From JAHIZC01 sp043813305 (lineage in GTDB: Bacteria; Omnitrophota; Gorgyraeia; Gygaellales; Profunditerraquicolaceae), in the NCBI GenBank assembly GCA_043813305.1, contig JBDRLC010000034.1, forward strand, positions 1 through 23,372: 23,372 bases of DNA, given 5' to 3'. The position numbers were made by a program, and so were the translations under genes. Each line of letters opens with the position of its first letter. Within the stretch, counting starts at the first letter, position 1. Positions 6,494 to 14,122 of this stretch are shown in pieces. Below the pieces are notes generated by a model that was given only the letters and a program-made list of their open reading frames with translations, was not told the origin of the DNA and ran no database searches.

Positions 6494-7570
6494 ATGCATT
6501 ATAGCGGTCTAATCGATAAGTATAAGAAATATTTACCGGTTAATGATTTAACGCCGATTATCACCTTGAAAGAGGGTAATACTCCTTTGATACCTGCTAA
6601 ACATTTAAGTGAGTTATTAGGTGAAGGTTTCCAGGTCTATTTGAAATACGAAGGCCTTAATCCTACTGGTTCTTTTAAGGACAGAGGAATGACTCTGGCT
6701 ATTTCTAAGGCCTGCGAAGAGAAAGTAGAAGCGGTAATCTGTGCTTCTACAGGGAATACTTCAGCTTCAGCTGCTGCCTATGCAGCTAAGGCCGGTCTGA
6801 AATGCATCGTACTCATACCGCGCGGAGCAATTGCCTTAGGGAAGTTAAGTCAGGCGCTTATTCATGGTGCAGTTGTTCTGGCTGTAGACGGAAATTTTGA
6901 CGATGCTTTGAAGTTAGTCAGGGAAATAGCAGATCAGTATCCGGTCAGGCTGGTAAACTCTCTGAATCCGCATCGTATTGAAGGCCAAAAAACCGGCAGT
7001 TTTGAAATTTGTGATTGCTTAGGCAAAGCGCCTGATTTCCAGGTTATGCCTGTTGGCAATGCCGGGAATATCACTGCTTATTGGAAGGGTTATAAAGAAT
7101 ATAAAGATGCGGAAAAGATTAGCAGTCTTCCTAAGATGTTAGGTTTCCAGGCCGAAGGAGCAGCTCCGATAGTAAGGGGGCATCCCATAGAAAATCCGCA
7201 AACATTAGCCACTGCCATACGCATCGGTAATCCGGCTAGCTGGAAGATGGCTGAGCAGGCACGCGACGAATCAGGCGGCCTGATCGATATGGTTTCCGAT
7301 GATGAGATAATCGAAGCTTATAAAATGTTAGCTTCAAAAGAAGGAGTTTTTGTTGAGCCGGCTTCAGCTGCTTCGGTCGCCGGTTTATTAAAGTTACATA
7401 AGCAAAAGTATTTTAGCCTAGAACCTAAAACCCAGAACCTAAAACCTAAAATAGTTTGCATATTAACCGGCCATGGCCTTAAGGACCCGGATAGAGCGAT
7501 AAAGACAATAAAAGAACCCAAGGTCGTTAAAGCTAACTTTAAGGCGGTATTGAAAGAAATTGGCTATTAA
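6494..7570 (+). CDS. thrC: Threonine synthase
   Basis: This PLP enzyme converts O-phospho-L-homoserine to L-threonine. The PLP Lys62 lies in NPTGSFKDRG, the phosphate-cupping loop is GNAGN, and the C-terminal ILTGHGLKDP motif is present. The ATG at 6494 has AAGGAG (6482-6487) 6 bases upstream. The protein is of the short class (358 residues). Residues around 308-320 (LEPKTQNLKPK) are encoded by a five-unit heptamer array and do not belong to the family core; they sit between a helix and the strand KIVCILTG, probably in a surface loop. The 3' end overlaps the next gene by 11 bases. Confidence 0.95.
   Translation: MHYSGLIDKYKKYLPVNDLTPIITLKEGNTPLIPAKHLSELLGEGFQVYLKYEGLNPTGSFKDRGMTLAISKACEEKVEAVICASTGNTSASAAAYAAKAGLKCIVLIPRGAIALGKLSQALIHGAVVLAVDGNFDDALKLVREIADQYPVRLVNSLNPHRIEGQKTGSFEICDCLGKAPDFQVMPVGNAGNITAYWKGYKEYKDAEKISSLPKMLGFQAEGAAPIVRGHPIENPQTLATAIRIGNPASWKMAEQARDESGGLIDMVSDDEIIEAYKMLASKEGVFVEPASAASVAGLLKLHKQKYFSLEPKTQNLKPKIVCILTGHGLKDPDRAIKTIKEPKVVKANFKAVLKEIGY
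7417..7451 (+). repeat. Heptamer array inside thrC
   Basis: There are five consecutive 7-base units: CCTAGAA, CCTAAAA, CCCAGAA, CCTAAAA, CCTAAAA. With a period of 7, each reading frame meets TAR once every three units. In the thrC frame that falls on unit three, which reads CCC and gives CAG instead of TAG. The encoded peptide LEPKTQNLKPK nearly matches that of the array in nadC. Confidence 0.85.
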
Positions 7571-8195
7571 AATTCTTATAACTGCCGGTCCGACCTGGGT
7601 CCCTGTAGATAGCATTAGAGTAATCAGCAATATCGCCACAGGTCAAACGGGCATCGCTTTAGCAGAGGCGGCAAAGAGGACAGGTTCAAAGGTAACATTA
7701 ATTTTAGGCCCGGTTTACAGCGATTATCAAAGAGCAGCTGTTAGGATACTGCGTTTTAGATATTTTAACGATTTAAAGAAAATAATCGCCGAAGAGTTGT
7801 CCTCTAGGAAATACGATCTGATCATACATTCAGCAGCAGTTTCTGATTTTTCTGCGGCAGGCTATAAAGGCAAGATCAGCTCGGATAAGAATCATAAGTT
7901 GATTCTAAAACCTCTGCCCAAGATCGTCAAAGTTATCAGGCGTCTTGCCCCTAAGGCGAAGCTAGTGATCTTTAAACTGGAATCAGGGGTAAGCGAATCC
8001 ACTTTAATTCAAAGAGCAAGAAGATCTCAAGTGCAAGTCCGGGCTGATATTGTGGTGGCAAATATGATCAATCCTTACAGAGCATTTATCATTGATAAAG
8101 AGGGGAAAACACTTAGGGTACGAAATAAAGTTGAGCTAGTAAATAGATTATTAAAGATAACTACTAGAACCTATAACCTAGCACCTAGAACCTAA
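7560..8195 (+). CDS. coaB: Phosphopantothenate--cysteine ligase (CoaB-type, stand-alone)
   Basis: The protein matches the CoaB half of CoaBC only: ITAGPTWVPVDSIRVISN at the N-terminus with the nucleotide site, SNIATGQTG, HSAAVSDF near 90-97, and FKLESG followed by ADIVVANM. It would join cysteine to 4'-phosphopantothenate in coenzyme A synthesis. The decarboxylase (CoaC) half is absent from the window. The start is a TTG at 7560 inside the end of thrC (11-base overlap); no ATG or GTG fits the family N-terminus. The last ten residues and the stop codon come from a heptamer array, so the ancestral C-terminus may have been different. A type III pantothenate kinase of the same pathway is encoded at 21883. 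Confidence 0.87.
   Translation: MAIKILITAGPTWVPVDSIRVISNIATGQTGIALAEAAKRTGSKVTLILGPVYSDYQRAAVRILRFRYFNDLKKIIAEELSSRKYDLIIHSAAVSDFSAAGYKGKISSDKNHKLILKPLPKIVKVIRRLAPKAKLVIFKLESGVSESTLIQRARRSQVQVRADIVVANMINPYRAFIIDKEGKTLRVRNKVELVNRLLKITTRTYNLAPRT
8163..8195 (+). repeat. Heptamer array forming the 3' end of coaB
   Basis: The units are ACTAGAA, CCTATAA, CCTAGCA, CCTAGAA and a final CCTAA. The first stop-phase unit reads TAT (sense). The next, 21 bases later, reads TAA and is the actual stop of the gene. The encoded tail TRTYNLAPRT is in the same phase as the arrays in thrC and nadC. The next gene starts one base after the stop. Confidence 0.8.
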
Positions 8196-8196
8196 T

Positions 8197-9399
8197 ATGA
8201 AATACATAGTCTTAGTCGGAGACGGAATGGCGGATTATCCTATAAATGAGCTAGGGGGCCGTACGCCTTTAGAGGCCGCGGATACTTCTAATATGGATTA
8301 TATCGCCAGAGAAGGTATGCTGGGTCAAGTAAAGACAATTCCTGCCAAAATGAGCCCTGCTTCTGACGTGGCGAATATTTCTATTCTAGGGTATGATCCT
8401 AAGAAATTTTATACAGGAAGGGGCCCTTTAGAAGCGGCAAATCTGGGGATAGACTTGGAGGAGGAAGATGTTGCTTTTCGCTGTAATTTAATCACTGCAT
8501 CCGCAGATAAGCTGGTTGATTATAGCGCAGGCCATATAAGCTCCAAAGAAGCAGCGATAATCATAAAATTTATTGATCAGCATTTGGGGACTAACAGAAT
8601 TAAATTTTATCCGGGCGTGAGTTACCGACACTTGATGTTAGCCAAGAGAGGGGCCGATGAGTACCTGGAAGATCTAATCTGCGTTCCTCCTCATGATATT
8701 ATCGGTAAAAGTATTTCTAAGCATCTTCCCAAAGGAGACAACGCCCAGATCCTGATAAAATTGATGGAGGAGTCTAGGAAAATTCTCGATAAGCATGAGA
8801 TTAATCAGGTGAGAGTCGACTTAAAAGAGAATCCTGCTAATATGATCTGGTTATGGGGACAGGGAAAAAAGCCTTCAATGCCAAGTTTTCAGAAGCAATT
8901 CCAAGTTAAGGGGAGCGTTATATCAGCGGTAGATCTGATTAAAGGTTTAGGTAAGATCCTCGGGCTTGAAGTGATTAATGTCCCCGGCGCAACTGGTTAT
9001 TATGATACTGATTACGAGGGTAAGGCAAAAGCGGCAATAAAATCATTAGAGAATAATGATTTCGTATTTGTGCATGTTGAAGCGCCTGATGAAGCAAGTC
9101 ACAACGGTGACCTGAGAGAGAAGATTACTGCGATTGAGCGATTTGATCAATTAGTCGTAGGCACGGTATTGAATGCTTTTAGGGATAAAGGAGGCTTCCG
9201 TATTTTAGTCTTACCCGATCATGCCACGCCACTTTCTTTAAAGACCCATACCTCTGATACGATATTCTTCGGGATGCTCGGAGAGGGAGTGCATAAAGGG
9301 GCCTTTTTGTGTTACAGCGAAAAAGAGGCGCTTAAAGCAGAGATTCTTTTTGAAGAGGGGCATGAGCTGATGGAGTATTTTATCAAAGGTATTCAATGA
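8197..9399 (+). CDS. ApgM-family phosphotransfer enzyme, probable homoserine kinase
   Basis: The 400-residue protein belongs to the alkaline-phosphatase-fold group with cofactor-independent phosphoglycerate mutase (ApgM). D9 in GDGMADYP, the SPASDVANISILGYDP region (about 53-68), HVEAPDEASHNGD and LPDHATPLS supply the metal and phosphoryl residues. A subgroup of this family is known or proposed as homoserine kinase in bacteria without ThrB. Here it lies between hom-thrC and lysC, and no GHMP-type thrB is present, so I infer homoserine to O-phosphohomoserine with ATP. A phosphoglycerate mutase cannot be excluded from sequence alone. It overlaps cstA by 4 bases (ATGA). Confidence 0.85.
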   Translation: MKYIVLVGDGMADYPINELGGRTPLEAADTSNMDYIAREGMLGQVKTIPAKMSPASDVANISILGYDPKKFYTGRGPLEAANLGIDLEEEDVAFRCNLITASADKLVDYSAGHISSKEAAIIIKFIDQHLGTNRIKFYPGVSYRHLMLAKRGADEYLEDLICVPPHDIIGKSISKHLPKGDNAQILIKLMEESRKILDKHEINQVRVDLKENPANMIWLWGQGKKPSMPSFQKQFQVKGSVISAVDLIKGLGKILGLEVINVPGATGYYDTDYEGKAKAAIKSLENNDFVFVHVEAPDEASHNGDLREKITAIERFDQLVVGTVLNAFRDKGGFRILVLPDHATPLSLKTHTSDTIFFGMLGEGVHKGAFLCYSEKEALKAEILFEEGHELMEYFIKGIQ

Positions 9400-10985
9400 A
9401 TGCATTGATTATCGTTGGTATAGCTTTACTTTTCTTCTTCTGGGGTTACGGGGTTTACGCCAAGAAATTGGAATCATTATGGCAAATCGAGCCCAAGAGG
9501 TCTACCCCTGCTTATGCAAAATACGACAGCGTTGATTATATCCCGGCAAAGAATTGGCTGGTTTCATTCGGGCATCATTTTGCTTCGATATCCGGAGCAG
9601 GTCCGATTGTCGGGCCGGTGATTGCGGTAATCCTATGGGGATGGCTGCCGGCTTTAATCTGGGTGATTCTGGGAACGATCTTTATAGGCGGCGTGCATGA
9701 CTTTGGATCTTTAATAACTTCCGTAAGACAAGGCGGGTCATCGATTGCCGATATTGCCCAGAATTCCATATCGCGGCGGGCAAAGATCATCTTTTCCTTA
9801 TTTATCTGGTTTGCCTTGATTTTGGTTATCGCAGTGTTTGCTTATCTTTGCGCTAAGACATTTACCAGCGAACCAAAAGTAGTCTTACCTTCATTGGGTT
9901 TGATACCGGTTGCGTTCTTAGTCGGGAATCTTCTCTATCGATTGAGAATGAATACATTTTTGGCAACCCTAATCGGTTTAGCCTGTTTGGTAGGATTGAT
10001 TTTATTAGGGAATATCTTTATTATAGATATTAATAATATAAAGGTATGGATTATCGTATTATTTGCCTATGCCTATGTAGCTTCCATTCTACCGGTTAAT
10101 ATACTTTTACAGCCGCGTGATTACCTGGCAAGCTTTCTTTTATTTTTTGGAATAGGAGCCGGATATGTAGGTTTATTGATATCTAGGCCAATAATCTCAA
10201 TGCCTTATTACAATAAGTGGACTAGCGGTTCAGGGCAGCTTTGGCCGATGCTCTTTGTTACAGTTGCCTGTGGCGCAGTTTCAGGTTTCCATGCTTTGAT
10301 TTCCAGCGGCACCTCTTCTAAACAGCTTGCTAACGAGCGTTATGCAAAGAGAATAGGTTACGGGGGTATGGTTACGGAAGGAGTAGTGGCGATATTGGCG
10401 GTGATTACCGTAGGTATCCTTTTTAAGGCCGGCGATGATTTCCAGGGAGCCTTGAAAAGTCTAACTCCGATCGGGATATTCGGCAAGGGGTACGGGGTGA
10501 TTACAAAAGGGATCTTTGGCAATTACGGATATCTTCTGGCGATAACCATATTGAATGCTTTTATTCTTACTACCCTTGATACTGCCACAAGAATATCGCG
10601 TTATATTACCGAGGAATTATTCAAGATAAAAAATCGCTATCTCTCCACTTTGATAATCGTAGCTATAGGCGGGGCATTGGCTTTTAGCGGTAAGTGGAGT
10701 AAGATCTGGCCGGCCTTCGGTGCTTCTAATCAACTGGTAGCTGCACTGGCATTATTTGTTCTAAGCTGTTGGCTTCTGGCAAAGGGCCGTTCGATAAAAT
10801 TTACTATCTGGCCCGCATTCTTTATGTTAATTACGACCGTAGCCGCGCTTATTTTTCAGTGCTTTCAATATTATGCTCAAAGAGACCTGGTATTATTGAC
10901 GGTTTCGGTTGTATTAATAATCCTGGCGGGTTTTATGGTTTTTGAAGTAAGTAAGGCCACAATTTATAGAGCAAAGCGAATATAA
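9396..10985 (+). CDS. cstA: CstA-family carbon starvation/peptide-pyruvate transporter
   Basis: This is a polytopic inner-membrane protein of 529 residues with many hydrophobic segments. The family signature FGHHFASISGAGPIVGP is at about residues 51-67, GGVHDFGSL follows, and the middle has SGFHALISSGTSSKQ and LDTATRISRY. It is shorter than E. coli CstA (about 700 residues), like the compact forms in many bacteria. Known members move pyruvate or peptides; the substrate here is unknown. Its start overlaps the stop of the homoserine kinase candidate. A possible promoter for the lysC leader lies within its 3' end. Confidence 0.93.
   Translation: MNALIIVGIALLFFFWGYGVYAKKLESLWQIEPKRSTPAYAKYDSVDYIPAKNWLVSFGHHFASISGAGPIVGPVIAVILWGWLPALIWVILGTIFIGGVHDFGSLITSVRQGGSSIADIAQNSISRRAKIIFSLFIWFALILVIAVFAYLCAKTFTSEPKVVLPSLGLIPVAFLVGNLLYRLRMNTFLATLIGLACLVGLILLGNIFIIDINNIKVWIIVLFAYAYVASILPVNILLQPRDYLASFLLFFGIGAGYVGLLISRPIISMPYYNKWTSGSGQLWPMLFVTVACGAVSGFHALISSGTSSKQLANERYAKRIGYGGMVTEGVVAILAVITVGILFKAGDDFQGALKSLTPIGIFGKGYGVITKGIFGNYGYLLAITILNAFILTTLDTATRISRYITEELFKIKNRYLSTLIIVAIGGALAFSGKWSKIWPAFGASNQLVAALALFVLSCWLLAKGRSIKFTIWPAFFMLITTVAALIFQCFQYYAQRDLVLLTVSVVLIILAGFMVFEVSKATIYRAKRI
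10942..10970 (+). promoter_or_regulatory. Possible sigma-70 promoter for the lysC leader
   Basis: TTGAAG (10942-10947) and TATAGA (10965-10970) are separated by 17 bases within the 3' end of cstA. A transcript would start near 10977, just before the conserved leader structure. Single-sequence promoter calls are weak, so this is tentative. Confidence 0.35.
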
Positions 10986-10996
10986 ATTGTATGGCC

Positions 10997-11203
10997 GAAC
11001 TTACCCCCACACCACTTTTTTGTAACAGAAGTCGAGTTTATCAAAAAGGTGTGGCGAGGATAGTAATATCTATGGTTTTATATCAAGCATATTTTCAAAA
11101 AGTGGTGGGGGATTAAATTCGCAGATTTAAAACAATAAAGGAGGAAGCGTTGACTTATGGCTGAATTGAAATTTAACTATCCATAAGTCAAGTGCTCATT
11201 TAA
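10997..11203 (+). ncRNA. Structured leader upstream of lysC (copy A of a two-copy motif)
   Basis: This segment is homologous to 23008-23148 upstream of groES. Shared blocks in order: GAACTTACCC, a pairing segment, GGTGTGG, a second pairing segment, TTAAATTCGCA (11113-11123), a GGAAG block with TTGA, a hairpin, and GTGCTCATTTAA (11192-11203). The left strand 11004-11020 pairs with 11097-11111 (15 pairs, one bulged A), or alternatively with 11043-11054 (12 pairs with a 2-base bulge). The second hairpin is TTGACTTATGG (11150-11160) with CCATAAGTCAA (11181-11191). Its stem differs in sequence from copy B but pairs equally well. It ends one base before the lysC start codon. It fits a cis-acting regulatory RNA; I do not recognise a known riboswitch class. 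Confidence 0.7.
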
Positions 11204-11204
11204 T

Positions 11205-12425
11205 ATGCATAGGGGTTTGATTGTCCAAAAGTTCGGCGGCTCTTCCGTAGCTAATGTCGAGTGCATTCAGAATGTAGCTAAGAGAGTAGTAAGTTACAAA
11301 AAGAAAGGCCATGATTTAGTGGTGGTTGTATCGGCCTTAGGTGATACGACAGATGAATTAGTGAATTTAGCGAATAAAATCAGTAACGAGCCTTCAGAGC
11401 GCGAAATGGATATGCTGCTATCTACCGGAGAACAGATCTCGGTAGCGCTCCTGGCAATGGCGATACATAAACTAGGGTATGAGGCGATATCCTTTACCGG
11501 AGCACAAGTTGGAATCATTACTGATACCAGTCATACTCGTGCCAGGATCTTACGGATAAATTCCAGGAGGATCAAGCAGGCTTTAAAACAGAAGAAGATT
11601 GTGATTGTAGCGGGATTCCAGGGGATAACCTTGAAACATGATATTACTACCCTGGGCCGGGGCGGTTCAGACCTCACTGCCGTAGCTTTAGCCAAGGAGC
11701 TAGCCGCTGATCAGTGCGAGATCTATACCGATGTAGAGGGTATTTATAGTGCCGATCCTCGCATTGTACGCAAGGCAAAAAAGATCAAACAGATTACTTA
11801 CGATGAGATGCTGGAGATGGCGTCTCTTGGCTCTCAGGTGATGCAGGCGCGCTCTATTGAAGTAGCTAAAAAATTTAATGTGCCGGTTCATGTGCGTTCT
11901 AGCTTTAATTTTGAAGACGGAACAGCAATAATCAAGGAGGCTCAAACCATGGAAGATGTATTGGTTAGCGGAGTAACCTTAAAGAAGAGCGAAGCAAAAA
12001 TCACGATCTGCAATGTCCCCGACCGTCCGGGTGTGGCGGCAAAGATATTCAAGAAAATATCCGCTGTCGGTATTAGTGTAGATATGATTGTGCAGAATGT
12101 AAGCCATACGCGCAGGACGGATATATCCTTTACGGTGAATAAAACCGATCTAGCTAAGACGATGAGGTTAGCAAAGAAGGTTGGAAAACAGATCGGAGTA
12201 GATGATGTGATTCGGGATGTAGCTATTGCCCGGGTTTCCATAGTGGGAGTTGGGATGAAATCACATTCAGGTGTCGCCGCGAACATGTTTGATGTTTTAG
12301 CCAAAAATAAGATTAATATTGAGATGATCTCGACCTCCGATATAAGTATCTCATGTATTATAAAGAAGAAATTCGCCGAAAAAGCAGTAAGGGCGCTGCA
12401 TAAGAAATTCGGGTTAGGAAGTTAA
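11205..12425 (+). CDS. lysC: Aspartate kinase
   Basis: It phosphorylates L-aspartate, the first step to threonine, lysine and methionine. The kinase domain opens with VQKFGGSSV (K9) and holds the GRGGSDLTAVALA loop and YTDVEGIYSADPR. Two ACT domains occupy about 262-335 and 342-406 and would bind the feedback inhibitor. The 406-residue length fits the Bacillus/Corynebacterium type. The ATG at 11205 gives the usual N-terminus but has no ribosome site just upstream; the nearest strong one, AAAGGAGG (11137-11144), is cut off from it by the leader hairpin. An internal start for a separate beta subunit is likely at 11949. Confidence 0.96.
   Translation: MHRGLIVQKFGGSSVANVECIQNVAKRVVSYKKKGHDLVVVVSALGDTTDELVNLANKISNEPSEREMDMLLSTGEQISVALLAMAIHKLGYEAISFTGAQVGIITDTSHTRARILRINSRRIKQALKQKKIVIVAGFQGITLKHDITTLGRGGSDLTAVALAKELAADQCEIYTDVEGIYSADPRIVRKAKKIKQITYDEMLEMASLGSQVMQARSIEVAKKFNVPVHVRSSFNFEDGTAIIKEAQTMEDVLVSGVTLKKSEAKITICNVPDRPGVAAKIFKKISAVGISVDMIVQNVSHTRRTDISFTVNKTDLAKTMRLAKKVGKQIGVDDVIRDVAIARVSIVGVGMKSHSGVAANMFDVLAKNKINIEMISTSDISISCIIKKKFAEKAVRALHKKFGLGS
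11934..11951 (+). promoter_or_regulatory. Internal ribosome site and start for a LysC beta subunit
   Basis: AAGGAGG (11934-11940) stands 8 bases before an in-frame ATG (11949-11951) at codon 249 of lysC, just ahead of the ACT domains. Starting there would give a 158-residue protein. Bacillus subtilis aspartokinase II and the Corynebacterium enzyme make their beta subunit from such an internal start, so the same alpha/beta arrangement is likely here. Confidence 0.7.
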
Positions 12426-12433
12426 TTCCATAA

Positions 12434-12517
12434 TTAGTAAACTAGTAACTCGTAACTAGTAATTTTTAAATTAGTCTTTCAAATTACGAGTTACGGATTA
12501 CGAGTTACGAATTACGA
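12434..12517. repeat. Inverted heptamer arrays between lysC and cimA
   Basis: The left arm has units TTAGTAA, (A), CTAGTAA, CTCGTAA, CTAGTAA (12434-12462). The right arm has exactly five units of type RTTACGR (12483-12517). The two arms are largely complementary and would fold into a hairpin with a loop near 12463-12482. A run of A, not T, follows on the + strand, so on the - strand it would look more like a terminator. cimA begins 12 bases later. Confidence 0.75.
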
Positions 12518-12529
12518 AAAAAAGAGGGT

Positions 12530-14101
12530 ATGATGAAACAAGTAAAACTTTATGATACTACTTTACGCGACGGCGCACAAGGTGAAGGGATATCTTATTC
12601 TGTAATCGATAAGATCCGCATTGCCAAAGAATTAGACCTCTTAGGCATTGATTATATTGAAGGAGGTTGGCCGGGGTCTAATCCGAAGGATATGGAGTTT
12701 TATCTGAAGATGGCTAAGTTGCGTCTGAAGAACTCCCAACTGGTTGCTTTTGGTTCGACGTGCAAGGCCAATACTAAGGCGGCGCAGGATGCGAACCTGA
12801 AGGCACTGCTGAGGTCTAAAGCGAAAATCGCCACTATTTTCGGCAAGACCTGGGATCTGCACATCAAAGACGTTTTGAAGACTTCGCTTGAAGAGAATCT
12901 GAATATGGTCAGAGATTCGGTAAGCTTTCTGGCGTCAAAGGGGCTTACTGTATTTTATGATGCCGAACATTTCTTTGATGCCTATAAAGCTGATCAGGCT
13001 TACAGCTTGAAGTGTTTGCTTTGTGCAGAGGAGGCAGGAGCAAAAGCCGTAATCTTATGTGATACTAACGGAGGCAGTATCACATCAGAGATTTCAAAAA
13101 TAATCAGGGAGATCCGGCCTGAGATTAAGGTTTGGCTGGGTATCCACTGTCATAATGACGCAGATCTAGCGGTAGCAAATTCACTCGCAGCTGTTGAGGC
13201 AGGGGTTGATATGGTCCACGGAACGATTAATGGTTATGGTGAGCGTTGCGGGAATGCAGATCTGATCCCGATTATAGCCAATCTTAAGCTCAAGCTTGGC
13301 ATTGATTGCATCCCGGAGAGTAAACTTAAGGAATTGACTAAGGTCTCTCATTTTGTCAGCGAAGTAAGTAATATGAAACAGAGAACTGATCAGCCCTACA
13401 CCGGCTCTTCTGCCTTTGCGCATAAAGGTGGCGTACATATCAATGCCGTAATGAAGAATCCGAAGACATATGAACATGTAGAACCAAACTTAGTAGGGAA
13501 CAGGCGGAGAATCTTAGTATCTGAATTAGCGGGAAAAACTGGAATGTTGATCCGCGCAAAGGGCTTAGAGCTGGATTTGAGTAAGGAGGACCCTAAAACA
13601 AAAAAGATCCTGAAATTAGTACAGCAGCTGGAACACCAGGGTTACCATTTTGAAGCTGCCGAAGGATCCTTTGAATTATTAATGAAGAAGGCCCTGAAGA
13701 AGTACAAAAAATTCTTTGAGCTGCAGGGATTTAAAGTGGTGGTGGAGAAGCAATCTGACAAAAAAATTACCTCTGAAGCAATAATCAAAATAAAAGTGAA
13801 GGGGGTTAAAGAGCATACCGCTGCTGAAGGTGACGGCCCGGTGAATGCGCTGGATAATGCGCTGAGGAAGGCGCTGAAGGATTTCTATCCTACTCTTTCC
13901 AAAATGCATCTTTCAGATTTTAAGGTGCGGGTTTTAGATGAGAAGGTGGGAACCGCAGCCAAGGTGAGGGTCTTGATTCAATCGCAGGATGAAACAGATA
14001 TCTGGAGTACTATCGGCGTGCATGAAAATATCATCGAAGCCAGCTGGCAAGCTTTGGTTGATAGCATCGAATACAAATTACTTAAAGACAAAGTGAGTTA
14101 A
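12530..14101 (+). CDS. cimA: (R)-citramalate synthase
   Basis: It condenses pyruvate and acetyl-CoA to citramalate, a threonine-independent start of isoleucine synthesis. The N-terminal DTTLRDGAQ signature (R13, D14), the metal site HCH at 206-208 in GIHCHNDAD, and NGYGERCGNAD mark the isopropylmalate synthase-like catalytic barrel. KGGVHINAV and a C-terminal regulatory domain (about 400-523) follow. The extended length of 523 residues fits the CimA group (TIGR00977 as I recall) rather than LeuA. The second ATG at 12533 is as good a start: AGAGGG (12523-12528) is 4 bases from it and only one from the first. Isoleucine feedback through the C-terminal domain is expected from the family. Confidence 0.92.
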   Translation: MMKQVKLYDTTLRDGAQGEGISYSVIDKIRIAKELDLLGIDYIEGGWPGSNPKDMEFYLKMAKLRLKNSQLVAFGSTCKANTKAAQDANLKALLRSKAKIATIFGKTWDLHIKDVLKTSLEENLNMVRDSVSFLASKGLTVFYDAEHFFDAYKADQAYSLKCLLCAEEAGAKAVILCDTNGGSITSEISKIIREIRPEIKVWLGIHCHNDADLAVANSLAAVEAGVDMVHGTINGYGERCGNADLIPIIANLKLKLGIDCIPESKLKELTKVSHFVSEVSNMKQRTDQPYTGSSAFAHKGGVHINAVMKNPKTYEHVEPNLVGNRRRILVSELAGKTGMLIRAKGLELDLSKEDPKTKKILKLVQQLEHQGYHFEAAEGSFELLMKKALKKYKKFFELQGFKVVVEKQSDKKITSEAIIKIKVKGVKEHTAAEGDGPVNALDNALRKALKDFYPTLSKMHLSDFKVRVLDEKVGTAAKVRVLIQSQDETDIWSTIGVHENIIEASWQALVDSIEYKLLKDKVS

Positions 14102-14122
14102 TAGCAGAGGCGGTTTTTTAAG

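Noticed and set aside
11004..11191. Leader motif as an IS200/IS605-type non-autonomous element (TTAC at the left, TCAA at the right end in both copies)
   Set aside because: The tetranucleotides fit IS608-like ends, but conserved sequence continues beyond both of them (GAAC on the left, GTGYTCATTTAA on the right), and no guide or transposase gene is seen. Kept only as an alternative.
10997..11203. Lysine riboswitch or T-box ahead of lysC
   Set aside because: Neither the lysine riboswitch core nor the T-box sequence is present, and the same motif precedes groES.
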